A stretch of DNA of 64,000 nucleotides from Lolium rigidum. Taxonomy: Eukaryota > Streptophyta > Magnoliopsida > Poales > Poaceae. How positions within the stretch are numbered: position 1 is the first letter of the stretch; each line of letters starts with the position of its first letter. A model generated the notes under the pieces. The model had not been told where the DNA came from and made no database searches. It saw only the letters and a list, made by a program, of their open reading frames with translations. The position numbers and the translations under genes were made by a program. This document shows, in pieces, positions 43,690-55,424 of this stretch. The stretch covers positions 151,883,962 through 151,947,961 of the forward strand of contig NC_061512.1 in NCBI RefSeq assembly GCF_022539505.1, in the 5' to 3' direction.

Positions 43690-45640
43690 AAAAAAATAAA
43701 ACAAGTCGCCTTATGCATCTTGTAATCTTCTAGAAAGTTGCCAGCCACCCTGGTTGAAGATATCCCGTGCGACCATCACCGGACGGACACACCTAGAATC
43801 CATATGCGCCCGTTGTGCCTCTGGCGGTAGGATTGACCACTCTTGGATCCAATGAGTAGTCATATGGATAACCCGTAGAAAATGAGCAGTTCTTTTTTTT
43901 ATTAAAGATAATATTATTTCTGCAATTTCATAAAGACCACACAATAGCACAAGTTCCTACTCGGATCCGTGCCTTTGTATCTTTATCAATCCCATTCAAC
44001 CATTACCAAATATATTTGTGCAATTAGTTGGTGGTGAAATGTTGAAGGTAAAGAGAATTACTCTCCAAACAAGACGACCAAAGGAACAATCAAAAAATAA
44101 ATGGTTAATGGATTTATCATGATCACAAAAAGCATATTTCTTACAACCATGTCAATTTCGTTTTGACAAATTATTCTTTGTAAAAATTACTTCTGTCTGC
44201 AAGAACCACATAAAAATCTTAATCTTTAGTGGTACCTTGAGCTTCCATATATACTTCTTCAAATAGACCGTATGTCCATTCATAAGATCAGTATACATAG
44301 ACATGATAGAGAAAGGGCCAGAATCATTAAGCTTCCAAACAAACCTATCCTCATCATTATTCAGATTTATATCCATAAGACGCCTCGCCAAATGAATCCA
44401 CATATCCCATTTATCATTGGAAAGAATCCTTCTAAACTCAACATTTAAAGGATTGTTTGCTAATACATCAGCCACCAAGACATTTCTTTTGCGTGTAATT
44501 ATATAAAGCAAAGGATATTGTTTAGAAGGTGGTGTTTGACCCAACCAAGTATCTTCCCAGAACCTAGTGGATCAGCCATTCCCAACAACAAAAGAGCCTC
44601 TATGGAAAAACTCATTTTTTACTCGCATAAGGCCCATCCAAAAGGGAGAATTAGAGGGCTTTGCCAGCACTTGTGACAATGTCTTATTATAAAGGTACTT
44701 GTTGCGCAATATCTCTTGCCATACGCCTTCTTCATTAAGTAGCTTAAAAAGTCATTTGCTTAATAAACATAAGTTTTTTTTATCTCAAGTACTTCAATAC
44801 GTAACCCTCCTTGATCCTTGGATCGGCAAATAATATTCCACTTAGATAACCGGTATTTTCGCTTATTTTGGTCTCTTTGCCAAAAGAAACGAGAACGGTA
44901 GAAATCCAACCTTTTTAATACCCCTTTAGGTATCTCTAGGAAGGACAAGATGAAAATAGGAAGACGTGTCAAAATTGAATTTATAAGGACCAACCTATCT
45001 CCGTATGAGAGAATTTTTCCTTGCCAGCAACCAAGTTTCTTTTCAAACCTGTTCTCTACTGGGTTCCACTCTTTGTTTAGTACCCTCCTATGATGGATCA
45101 GTATATCCAAATATTTAAATGGTAGAGCACCGGTCTCACACCCAAAAATATTCTTATTTTGCTCAACCGGAAGTTTTGCATTTCCAAAGGAAAACTTTTG
45201 TGGAAATTTATCTTTAGCCCAGCTAGTTGTTCAAAAATACGAAGGATTAGATTCATGTTCGCTGCCTTCTGAAGGTCGTGTTCCATAAATAAGATTGTAT
45301 CATCAGCATATTGCAAGATGGAAACCCCCCTCAACTAGACGAGGGATGAGACCTCGAACCTTCCCATCCTCTTTAGCCCATGCAATTAGGATTGCAAGCA
45401 TGTCCACATATTAAAAAGAAGTGGGGAAAGAGGGTCTCCTTGGCGGAGACCCTTCTTAGTCTGCAAGTAGTGGCCAATGTCATCATTGAATTTAACACCA
45501 ACAGACCCACCCTCCACAAAGTTCGAAATTAGGTCACACCACTTTTGGTCAAAACCTTTCATTTGCAAAGTTTGCTGAAGAAAATACCACTTCACTTTGT
45601 CGTATGCCTATTCAAAATCCTATGGAATTTTTTTACAAGA
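43690..45640 (-). pseudogene. Decayed LINE ORF2 (reverse transcriptase to C-terminal tail)
   Basis: On the minus strand from 45640: DFE*AYDKVKW with a stop, FLQQTLQMKGFDQKW, GLRQGDPLSPLLFN, then ILQYADDTILFMEHDL at 45098-45334, ILSYGDRLVLINSILTRLPI at 44760-45110, a zf-RVT part with FVWKLNDSGPFSIMSMYTDL and KIFMWFLQTEVIFTKNN at 44152-44544, and a C-terminal tail with HMTTHWIQEWSILPPEAQR at 43711-43950. At least four frame breaks. The order is that of a plant L1-type LINE. Confidence 0.8.
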
Positions 45641-46250
45641 TAGCGTACGGATGCAGGCATGGCCTCACTCAATTGGTGTAGGTAGAAGCGGTTGCCACGA
45701 GAATTGAGGGCACAGTATGCACAGCAGTGCACTACATATGCCCGTATCCAGCAATGCTACACCTACAGAATCATCTTACGGAATTACCTTACGGACGGAA
45801 CATGGGCCATCATTGTTGGAGAGTTTGCAGCAGTTGCTTCGAATATTACTCATCCAGATTCATGGCAGATTGGCACGTCGTCCCGTAAGGCTTCTTCGTA
45901 ACAATTTGCCCCATAAGTACAACATTCTGTTGTCTGTAAACATAACATTATTGTTACTTAACCGTTCATCGCCGGCAATGGTAATATTTTGTCATGTATA
46001 CTAGCTTCGGTCACAACTAGTTAGCGATCACCCGTGGCAAGCGCACACGGTGACTTTCAAACCGGCAAATGACAAACTTGCCGACGCTGAAACCCTAATC
46101 CTATATTCCACTTCCCCACCTCCGATCTGCTTTCGTACACCGGTGAAACCGCCATGCTCCTGGCCACTGCGCCATGCACCAATCTCATCCTCTGCCGGTT
46201 CACAACCATTCCACCATGGAGCTTCTTCTTCTTTGTCCTCAACGAGTGCA
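45641..46250. other. Unassigned stretch between two LINE remnants
   Basis: No domain recognised. 46024-46250 is GC-richer and continues in frame into the LINE on its right, so it may be the poorly conserved middle part of that LINE ORF. 45650-46020 shows nothing I can assign. Confidence 0.4.
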
Positions 46251-48690
46251 CCTACCATTCAGAATATTGAAGCTGCGTGGAATAAACACAAACATGAACT
46301 TATTGCTGCAAATGACTGACTTGACATCTTGTCTAAAACTCAAGTTTTATTGCCTCCTTCTAAGAGTAGAATGAAAAGTATTTCTTCTGAAGTTACTTAT
46401 ATCTGGAAGAAATAGGAGATAAATGCTAGGCAGCGATCGAGAGAGAGGCAAATCCTGGGGAAGGGATAGAAACACTGCTTTCTTCCATTCAATTGCTAAT
46501 CAAAGAAGATGGAAGAAAAATAGTGCCTGTCTTCAGGGTCCTAATGGAAATGTTGAGGACAATAAAGTTATTCTAAACCTTGTTGTTGATTTGTACAAGA
46601 CTGCGTGTGTGCGTTCATAGGGGTGAGTGTATGCGCGTGTATGTGAGCGTCTACGTTTGTACTGTGTTTCTAAAAAAAAAAGACTTTATTTGGTTTTGAA
46701 CACAATTTAGAAGTTGATCTAGCTGCTGATTTTTTGGAAGAATCAGAGAAAGTTATAGAGGTTCAAAATACTTTCCTGCATTCCAATTAATGTCATATTC
46801 CAAAGGGGGCCTGTCCACGATGGTCTTCATTTTCTTTTTTATCACTAGTTCTAGGATTTGATTAAGGGCGATTTGTTAGCTCTGTTTGATGCTTTGAAAA
46901 AAGAAGATTTAGAATTTTTTAGATTGAACTTTTCACTCATTACACTTATTCCAAAAGAGTCTCATGTTGTAACTATACACAAATTAAGATCTATTGCTCT
47001 TGCTAATTGCAGTTATATCTTTTTTTCAAGTGTGTAACCAATCTGTTAGGAGTGGTTTGTGAGGAACTTACTTCTCCCAACCAAACTGCCTTTATCCATG
47101 TAGGTATATTTTAGAAAGTGTGGTTGCCGCACATGAAATTATCCATGACATGACACATAGTTATTAGGCCAGGTTTATCTTTAATCTTGATTATGAGAAT
47201 GCATATGATAAAGTTAGTAGCATTTTTTTTAATTAGAATGATGGGGTCTAGGGTTTTAGTCCCAAGTTTCTATATTTAGTCAAATCACTGCTCCATCAAT
47301 CGTTATGTTGGTGTCAGGATAAATGAATTAATAATAATTACTTCATAACAAGGAGAGGGGTCCAGCAGGGTGATCCTACATCCCCTCTTTTCTTTAATTA
47401 GGTTGTGAAGTATTTACTAGGATGTGGTTAAAGCTTACTTGTCTTTTGACTAGCTTTAATAGAGCATGGGTCATTAACATGTAATATGCTAATGATACTC
47501 TAGTTTTTCTTAAGAAGGATTATATGGTATTATGGACCTTAAATGGATCCTATCATATTTTGAGAAAATATATGGCCTTAGAATTAATTTCCATAAGTGT
47601 GATTTGGTCCCAATCTAAGTTGTAGGATTGGGAAGTTCCCTTTGAAATATTTAGGAGTTCCTTAAAAAGGGAGGATCCACATCCTATTGTAGACTAAATG
47701 GGAATCACAATAATTTGGTGTGGAGGGGGTTACTCTCTCATGCTACAAAGCAAGAGGTTGTGTGTAGTCTTTTAGCAAGTATTTCTTTGTGTTTGGTGAG
47801 TGTTATTAAATTTCCTAAATGGGCATCACAATAATTAACTCACATATGGGTAACTGTCCGTGGGACAGTTATGCAGGACAATTTAAATATCATTGAGCCA
47901 ACTGGGGGTTAGTGACTCAAAAGAAAGAATATGGAGGGTAGAGAATCCCAAACCTTGGTCAAATGAACTTTTTTTACTCACGTCATGGATTAAAAGGTAC
48001 CACTTAGATAAAAATAAGCTTTGGAAAGAGATCATTGACCACAAATATGACGTTAATGATTCTAATATTTTTTTCTGCCTCTGCTAATGGGGTCTCTCCT
48101 TTCTGGAAAGGAGTGTTATGAGCCGATAAGGCGGCTAAACTAGGATACCAGTGGAAAATTGGGAATGGTGGAAAGATAAAATTTTGGGACGAGCATTGGC
48201 TTGGTCCTTCCAGTTTAGCTATTCAATACTGGGAGTTATATGTATTATGCAATAATCATAACTCTACGATTGTTGAACTCTGGGGTGGTGAAAATTTAAG
48301 AGTAACCTTTGGCAGATGCTTCAGTCATGAATTAATGGTGCAATGGTACCAGGTTTTGAATATTGCGCAAACTATTAATCTCCCTAATGAGGCGGATTGT
48401 TTGAGTTGGAAGCTAGATTCGAGTGGTGCTTACACTGTAAGTTCCCTTATGTTGTGCTTAACTTTCGAGGGGTAATGCTTGTAAATATCCATGAAGTGTG
48501 GAAAATTAATATCCCACCGAAAATGCAGATTTACCTGTGGCTGGTTGCTCATAACAAAGTACTAACTAGAGATAACCTTTTTAAGATGCAAACAGTCAAT
48601 GATCTTTCCTGTTTTATTTGTACTAAATCAGAATCATGCGCTCATCTCTTTTTTGATTGCAGTACGACGACTTTAATTTGATTGAAAATA
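46251..48690 (+). pseudogene. Decayed plus-strand LINE ORF2, split by a SINE tail
   Basis: Starting near 46255 the usual linker before the reverse transcriptase is visible: IEAAWNKHKHELIAAND, then ISSEVTYIWKK and, after shifts, NTAFFHSIANQRRWKKNSAC. The reverse-transcriptase part is full of stops (PKESHVVTIHKLRSIALANC near 46950; RGVQQGDPTSPLFFN near 47355). The zf-RVT part has VWKINIPPKMQIYLWLVAHN and CFICTKSESCAHLFFDCS up to 48680. The SINE tail at 46603-46679 interrupts YKT|LFGFEHNLEVD. It is much older than the LINE at 39744. Confidence 0.75.
46603..46679 (+). mobile_element. Au-type SINE, 5'-truncated, inside the LINE
   Basis: Its sequence gcgttcataggggtgagtg to tactgtgtttct plus an A-run matches the 3' half of the Au SINE as I recall it. 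AAGACT occurs on both sides (46597-46602 and 46680-46685). Removing it and one AAGACT copy joins tacaagact to ttatttgg and restores a continuous LINE reading frame (YKTLFGF). Confidence 0.8.
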
Positions 48691-48849
48691 TAATTTATAA
48701 CTAAGGTGCAAACTTCTCTTTTAACTTAGAAAGGTTCATGGATCGGATGCTATATGGCAGGATGTGCCGGTGTCCATGTGTCAGGCGGTGCCGGGGATCT
48801 GCAGGTTGTTGAGGGCGGCGATGAGGGCAGGGTCCATCTGCTGTTGCTA

Positions 48850-49735
48850 TTATTCGTTGGCTCCATGGGGATCCTGAGCAGTGTAGGCATGGGGCATCAT
48901 GACAGGGCATGAGCCGAGGAGGCCGCGAGACGGCACCTGCCATGGCGTCAGCGCGCGAGGCTGCCAGGGAGTTGGTGGCGGTGGCTGCCACGGAGCCTGC
49001 TGAAGCTGAGCACGTGTAGGAGTCCCGGTCCAAGGGTTGAACCGCCAAAGATTATCGTGGCCGCGCCCTCGGCCGTGGCCTCGTCCGCGGCCTCCGCCGC
49101 AGAAGATGTTCGTGAAATACCTAGGATCGCCCCCGAAGGGGCCAGGCTTGGAGCGATCTCCAGGAGGGGGTGCGCGAACACCCCCACTGTTGCAGCACGC
49201 TCTAGCCCATGGCCAAGAGTGTTGTGGAGGCGGCGTTGCGAGCATCGGTGCGCCGTTGTGTTTCTTCAAGGATGAGGGCCGGCGGAGCGCCTGTGAAGGA
49301 ACGAGGGGAACACCACTTGAAAGGGGAGAAACAAACGCAGATGGACGTAAGTGTCATTGAGACCTCGAAGGAGTGTTAGAACTAGTGTCTCGTCGTTGAT
49401 GGGTTGTCTGAGGTCGATGAGCGAGTCGGAGAGACTCTTGAGCTTGGCGCAATACTCGTTGATGGAGAGATCGCCATGTGGTGTGTTGCGGAAGTCGGGC
49501 TCATGCCGGATGGCGCGATGCTTCTTGTTGTCGTAGAAGAGGTTCTCGATGGCCTCCCAGATGGCAAGCACGTAGGAGCGGGGGCGCATGACGATGCCGA
49601 GAAGGTTGGTGTCGATGGAGCCGTAGATCCAGGAGAGTACGGTGTAGTCTTCGCGGCCATAGGCAGAGGTGGGGGACGTTTCATCGCTACAATAGTCGAT
49701 GAGACATGTGGTCTCCGTAGCCTTCTCCAAGAGCT
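48850..49735 (-). pseudogene. Copia gag fragment
   Basis: On the minus strand, SWIYGSIDTNLLGIVMRP, AIWEAIENLFYDNKKHRA and LKSLSDSLIDLRQPINDETL are a Copia gag (UBN2-type) domain, ending LLRGLNDTYVHLR. A Gly/Arg-rich stretch (GGGRGRGHGRGRGHDN) and Pro/Gln-rich tail follow in a shifted frame at 48850-49269. The frame breaks near 49269. No protease, integrase or reverse transcriptase follows. Confidence 0.75.
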
Positions 49736-49739
49736 ACGG

Positions 49740-50004
49740 TAACCTATTGACAGTGCCACCATTGACAACGTGAGCATTGTTTACCTCTCTGCCAACCCAG
49801 TACAACATTGTCGTACTAAGCACATTGAGCTTGACATTCATTTTGTGCGTGAGAAGGTGGCTCTTGGTGCTCTCTAGGTTCTCAATGTTCTCTCTAGTTC
49901 TTAGTTTGCTGACATATTCACCAAGGATCTGCCGTCTGCATTGTTTCACGAGTTTCGATCTAGCCTTCACATCAGTGAAGCACTGAGTTCAGATTGTGGG
50001 GGCG
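49740..50004 (+). pseudogene. Copia RNase H end and polypurine tract
   Basis: Plus-strand [36 protein letters not shown], a stop, then FADIFTKDLPSALFHEFRS and LHISEALSSDCGG is the C-terminus of a Copia polyprotein. The polypurine-like gattgtgggggcg lies just before the LTR start at 50005. It faces the opposite way to the gag fragment beside it. Confidence 0.8.
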
Positions 50005-50217
50005 TGTTAGGGAGATATCCTCCCCGCGTGTGTAACAACATTTAACTAGGATTATTTCTTGCGTAACACTTCATGTAATAATGACTTGGAGTCCAAGTCC
50101 TTGTGCATATAATAAATAGATTAAGAGGGGGACAAGGTGCACCATTGAGCATCCCGTGTAATTCATTATTGCAATTCCCAAATCAATTAACACATTGAAC
50201 TCTCTCCATTAACCACA
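50005..50217 (+). mobile_element. Short Copia LTR (about 213 bp)
   Basis: It starts TGTTAGGGAGATATCC right after the polypurine tract and ends ...aaccaca at about 50217. Inside, tataataaataga serves as a TATA-like signal. No partner LTR was found in the window. Confidence 0.65.
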
Positions 50218-50623
50218 AGTAAGTTCCTTAGGTTTTAAACATTAGGGGTTATGAATGCAGGTACAATAATCCTTTTTCTACTACTTAGGTGTCATTTTCC
50301 GTTCAGCCAAGTGGAAGCAAACGGGGAATTGAAGAAAATAAGAGAGAGAAAGAGTGGAAGAAAGAAGAATGGGAGGGGAAAAAACCACGTAGACTGGTGT
50401 TGACCAGTTGGGGTTACCTTCCTTCGTGGCAACTCACTTTGTCCGTGAATTTTCCAAGTCGTTAATTGGTCGCTCGTACTAACGCGTTATAGTCGAGGAA
50501 TTCTGTTGGCCTACAAATATACCCGGTTGCCGGTCCTCTTCAGTATCTCTGGTGGTTTGTGCGCCTCATTTCTCAAAGCACCACTTGCTCACTGCCATAG
50601 TTAATTTTCAGCTGCTCAAAGCC

Positions 50624-51565
50624 ATGGAAACCAGTCAAAACAAAGCACCTTCCTTCTTCAACTTCCTAAGGGAGGGCCTCCTCCTGCCGAGCCGCAACTG
50701 GAGGCTCTTCACATCGGTCTGCGCACTCATCCTCGCCTCCACCACGCTGATCGACCTCGCCGGCAAACCTTTTGCCAACGAGACCAAGCTGGACGTGAAG
50801 GCGCTCAACACCACCGAGCCCGGCACCGCCAGCCCGGATTTCGCCAAGATCCTAATAAAGGAGATCCAAAATGGTACCAAAGAGCGCCTGCTCGCCAGCG
50901 CGGGGTACAAACTGTTCCCTCTTGTCGTCCGCTCCGCCGTCCGGATCGTCGTGCTCTTCGCCGCCGTCTTCACGTACCCCGGTCAGGAGCGTACTATTAC
51001 TACCTTTAGCGCGCTCATAGGCCAAGCTAAGGAGCAGATCAAGGGGCCCTTGCTCACGGTCGCGTTCGTCTACGTCCTGGAAACCGTACTGTACGTCATG
51101 TTTGTGGCCACGACATCACTTCTCATCCTTCCCATGGTGAGCCCATACGTCGTCACTTGGCTTCCTCTGCTCTTCCTCTTCGTCCTGGCCATGCTGCTCA
51201 TCTTCGCTTCCCTCGTCTGCCTCCTGTACTTCAACTTCCTCGGGTCTTTCAGCGTCGTCCTGGCGGTAGCCGAGCCCGGCTGCTACGGCGTAGCAGCGTT
51301 AGTCAAGGCATGGAGGCTGGTCCAGGGAAAGAAGAGGCAGGTCGCGCTGTACTTGGCCGTCACCGGTGCCCTGGTCGCCGCCGTATCGCCCGTGCGCACG
51401 CTCGCGACAAAGTTCGCGGGTAATAGCGTCGCGCTTGGGTTGCTCCAGGGTTTTGCGTGCGCACTTTTGCTGGCGCTCGTCCAGCTCTTCTCCGACTGCA
51501 CCATGACCGCGTTCTACTACGAGTGCAGAGACAAGGGGGCTAATGGATACGCCAAGCTATTGTAA
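50624..51565 (+). CDS. Uncharacterised plant membrane protein, family copy 4 (intact, 313 aa)
   Basis: Single exon from METSQNKAPSFFNFLREGLL, chosen over the upstream in-frame ATG at 50552 because it aligns with copy 3 and sits in gccATGG. It has about six hydrophobic segments. Shared with copy 3: VKALNTTEPGT, FAKIL..EIQNGTKERLLAS, KEQIKGPLLTVAFVYVLE, AVAEPGCYGVAALVKAWRLV and SPVRTLATKFAGNSVALGLL; the tail is NGYAKLL, shorter than in the other copies. A AAATATACCC motif about 105 bp upstream of the ATG matches the AATATACCC of copy 3. The upstream side is limited by the Copia LTR at 50217, leaving about 400 bp of native sequence. Confidence 0.87.
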   Translation: METSQNKAPSFFNFLREGLLLPSRNWRLFTSVCALILASTTLIDLAGKPFANETKLDVKALNTTEPGTASPDFAKILIKEIQNGTKERLLASAGYKLFPLVVRSAVRIVVLFAAVFTYPGQERTITTFSALIGQAKEQIKGPLLTVAFVYVLETVLYVMFVATTSLLILPMVSPYVVTWLPLLFLFVLAMLLIFASLVCLLYFNFLGSFSVVLAVAEPGCYGVAALVKAWRLVQGKKRQVALYLAVTGALVAAVSPVRTLATKFAGNSVALGLLQGFACALLLALVQLFSDCTMTAFYYECRDKGANGYAKLL

Positions 51566-51940
51566 AACGGGTGAATAGGATGGAGTTGAGGGTAACTGTC
51601 TCAGCGCAATAGCGTGGCCTCCAGATTATATGTATAATTGTATATCAGGAGTTCTACAAACACAGTGCATACAAGTATAACAACAGATTATATTGGACAG
51701 GAGCTAAGTACATACATATATCTAGCACCCTTCGACGGTCTTAATTGTGCTCAACAAGTTAAAATTACTCGGGGGCATGCATCAAATAGTGGCAACGACA
51801 ACGATTTGGTAAAATCGTCCGCAAGTTCACTCTGTTGAAATTGCATGTTCTAGCCGGTTCAACTAAAAAAATATCTAATAAAATATGCTAGGTTATGTTC
51901 AGCACCTCCCCTCAGATCTATGCCGGTGGGATAATCTCAC

Positions 51941-53208
51941 CACTACAGCAATGTCTCGAAACACTGATGGCTGGAAACCCTTGGCGTAGCCACAGTGGGC
52001 CATTAACATAGGCTACGACGAGGGCAGCCCTCGTCATATCTCCTCGGCAAAGATCCACCTCGACAGAGCCACGTGCATCGTCAGTGTAGACCCGGCCCTC
52101 GGCGTAGCCCGTATATGCCGATGGTGGCTGTCAGCATCTAGACCCTCGGCGCAGGCCACGCCGTCCCGTCCGTTAACTTCAAATTTTTTGAAATTTTTCA
52201 TGATTATTTTCAAGTTTTTTTAATCTCTCACATAGATCATTTTAACTCTAACTACAATTAATCTTAGGTCAAATTACACTCATGGTCAAACTTCCACTAT
52301 AGCCATCTATCCTCTCACTACTCCACTCCTAGCATGCTTAACATCTTCGTTCCTTTCGGTTGAGCTTCCCAATAAGAAGCAAAACATTATTCATAATACT
52401 ACCATATTAATCCCATTAACCCTTAGATCGTGGTATCACAACTTTTTATTATTTTGAATTTTAAAAATTATTTAAATAAACATCAATGATTTAGTAATAA
52501 TAACCTTTATGCAGGATGCAATTATTAATTTAATTTAAAAAATCTAAATTTCTAGCAAAAACTAAAATATTCCTGCTTTCATATTTCCATTTGGGTCTAA
52601 AACATGCCAACCGGGTAAGTACTCGTGAATTCGGATGTAACTTTTTCTCACAATCATTTTAATATATTATACATTTTTTTCGACTTCCAGAAAAGCCGTT
52701 TTACCGATGCATGACACAATTTTGCAAAAAATGTCAAAATTCATTTTTGTTAAATTATCTTGCAACTATATAACATAACACATGAATATCTCGAAGAATT
52801 TTATATTTTGAATTTTTTATTATTTCCCATCATTCAGTTGAAATTTAAAAATACGATCTACAGGGGAGGGGGTGGAGAGAAAAAAAGTTCAAGGCTACGC
52901 CGAGAGTGGTTGTCGTCGTAGATTAAGAATAGGGAGGGAAAGGCTATGCCGAGGGCAGCCGTCGGCGTAGCTGTGACGCCATGATAGCGCCGTCACGGCC
53001 TAACTTTGGTGAGCGGCATGCACATGCCTATGACTATGGCCCGCGATGCGCCGAGGCCAGTCATCGGCGTAACATTTCCTGCGCCGAGGGCGTTGCTACG
53101 CCTACGACCCTTTTGGCGGGCTGGCTTGGCCGCCCATACGTCAACGGCCCCGAGTTTTGGCCGTCGGCGTATGAGAAGCCGTCGACACCTTACGCCATTC
53201 CTGTAGTG
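51941..53208. mobile_element. CACTA-type MITE with CGTCGGCGTAG-like subterminal repeats
   Basis: Starts CACTACAGCAATG at 51941 and ends CATTCCTGTAGTG at 53208, inverted CACTA termini. Many copies of gccgagggc / cggcgtag occur in the first 230 and last 320 bp in both directions; the middle is AT-rich. No ORF. The neighbouring three bases (cac left, tgc right) do not match, so the target duplication is lost or the ends come from different copies. Confidence 0.75.
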
Positions 53209-53808
53209 TGCACCTTATAGACATGACTCGTTGAATTTTAGTTATGGATGTCTTATATATTTATTTGTAATATTGCCTTGGTTAAGATTTGAACCAAGGA
53301 CATTATAGGTCCAATACCATGTGAAGTTGCATACTCTAGTCAATTAAACCCAGAAACCGATATAATGAAATAGACTAGGCAATTATATTCAAGACACTAT
53401 GTGAGAATCTGGATTTTCCGAGTGGGCGAAATACTCAGCAAAGGCACGGTGGAAGTTGGCAATAACTTTACCAAGTATTTACACTCAGCACACATTAGAG
53501 CAAGCATCTCCAGCCGCGTCCCCCAAAGGGATTTGGGGTGCGCCGGACCAAAAAACCGTGCCAGCCGCGTCCGCCAAAGCCCATTTTTGTCCGGCGCGCC
53601 TCGATACGGTGTCCGGCGCCCCAAGCCCGTCCCCATCCCACAGGGGACGCACCGGGGACGCCGGACATGCCGAAAAGCGAGGCGGGGAGTGGCGGGGCTG
53701 ACTCGTCAGTGGCACAATAAATTTTAACCTAACCGTCGCCTACCTCACGACGGTGCAGTTCCCGCAGCGACGGTGCAGTTCCCGCAGAGCCGCAGCGACG
53801 CGTCCCGT

Positions 53809-55424
53809 TGATGCGCGTGGTTGACGTATTGTCTTTTCGTTCGACACGCGTCCGTTGGGAACCCCAAGAGGAAGGTGTGATGCGCACAGCGGCAAGTTTC
53901 CCTCAGTAAGAAACCAAGGTTAAATCGGACCAGTAGGAGTCAAGAAGCACGTTGAAGGTTGATGGCGGCGGGATGTAGTGCGGCGCAACACCAGAGATTC
54001 CGGCGCCAACGTGGAACCTGCACAACATAACCAAAGTACTTTGCCCCAACGAAACAGTGAGGTTGTCAATCTCACCGGCTTGCTGTAACAAAGGATTAAC
54101 CGTATTGTGTGGAAGATGATTGTTTGCAGAGAAAACAGTAAAAACAAGTATTGCAGCAGATTTGTATTTCATTATTAAAGAATGGACCGGGGTCCACAGT
54201 TCACTAGAGGTGTCTCTCCCATAAGATATAAGCATGTTGGGTGAACAAATTACAGTCGGGCAATTGACAAATAGAGAGAGCATAACAATGCACATACATG
54301 ACATGATAAGTATAGTGAGATTTAATTGGGCATTACGACAAAGTACATAGACCGCCATCCAACCGCATCTATGCCTAAAAAGTCCACCTTCAGGTTATCA
54401 TCCGAACCCCTCCAGTATTAAGTTGCTAAACAACGGACAATTGCATTAAGTATGGTGCGTAATGTAATCAACAACTACATCCTCGGACATAGCGCCAATG
54501 TTTTATCCCTAGTGGCAACAGCACAACACAACCTTAGAACTTTCGTCACATCGTCCCGGTGTCAATGCAGGCATGAACCCACTATCGAGCATAAGTACTC
54601 CCTCTTGGAGTTAAAAGTAAAAACTTGGCCAGAGCCTCTACTAGAAACGGAGAGCATGCAAGATCATAAACAACACATGTATAATAACTTGATAATTAAC
54701 ATGACATAGTATTCTCTATCCATCGGATCCCGACAAACACAACATATAGAATTACAGATAGATGATCTTGATCATGTTAGGCAGCTCACAAGATCTAACA
54801 ATGAAGCACAATGAGGAGAAGACAACCATCTAGCTACTGCTATGGACCCATAGTCCAGGGGTAGACTACTCACTCATCACTCCGGAGGCGACCATGGCGG
54901 TGTAGAGTCCTCCGGGAGATGAATCCCCTCTCCGGCAGGGTGCCGGAGGCGATCTCCCGGATCCCCCGAGATGGGATCGGCGGCGACGGCGTCTCGGGAA
55001 GGTTTTCCGTATCGTGGCTCTCGGTACTGGGGTTTCGTCACGGAGGCTTTAAGTAGGCGGAAGGGCAAGTCAAGAGGCGGCACGGGGGGCCCACACCATA
55101 GGCCAGCGCGGCCAGGGGTGGGGCCGCGCCGCCCTAGGGTTTGGCCACCCCGTGGCCACTCTTCGTCTCGTCTTCGGACTTCTGGAAGCTTCGTGGAAAA
55201 ATAGGCCCCTGGGCTTTAATTTCGTCCAATTCCGAGAATATTTCGTTACTAGGATTTCTGAAACCAAAAACAGCAGAAAACAGCAACTGGCACTTCGGCA
55301 TCTTGTTAATAGGTTAGTTCCAGAAAATGCACGAATATGACATAAAGTGTGCATAAAACATGTAGGTATCATCAATAATATGGCATAGAACATAAGAAAT
55401 TATCGATACGTCGGAGACGTATCA
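53809..55424 (-). repeat. LTR (3' LTR of the minus-oriented element)
   Basis: 1616 bp, TG at 53809 and CA at 55424. It is followed to the right by the polypurine tract (minus: agcttggggatgct). Confidence 0.92.

Noticed and set aside
51941..53208. Idea that the CGTCGGCGTAG-rich block is a satellite or regulatory array
   Set aside because: CACTA and TAGTG at the two ends with repeats near both ends fit a non-autonomous CACTA element.
53903..54358. 151-codon minus-strand frame, with a near copy at 59045-59482
   Set aside because: It lies in the LTRs of the retrotransposon and is duplicated only because the LTRs are; no domain.
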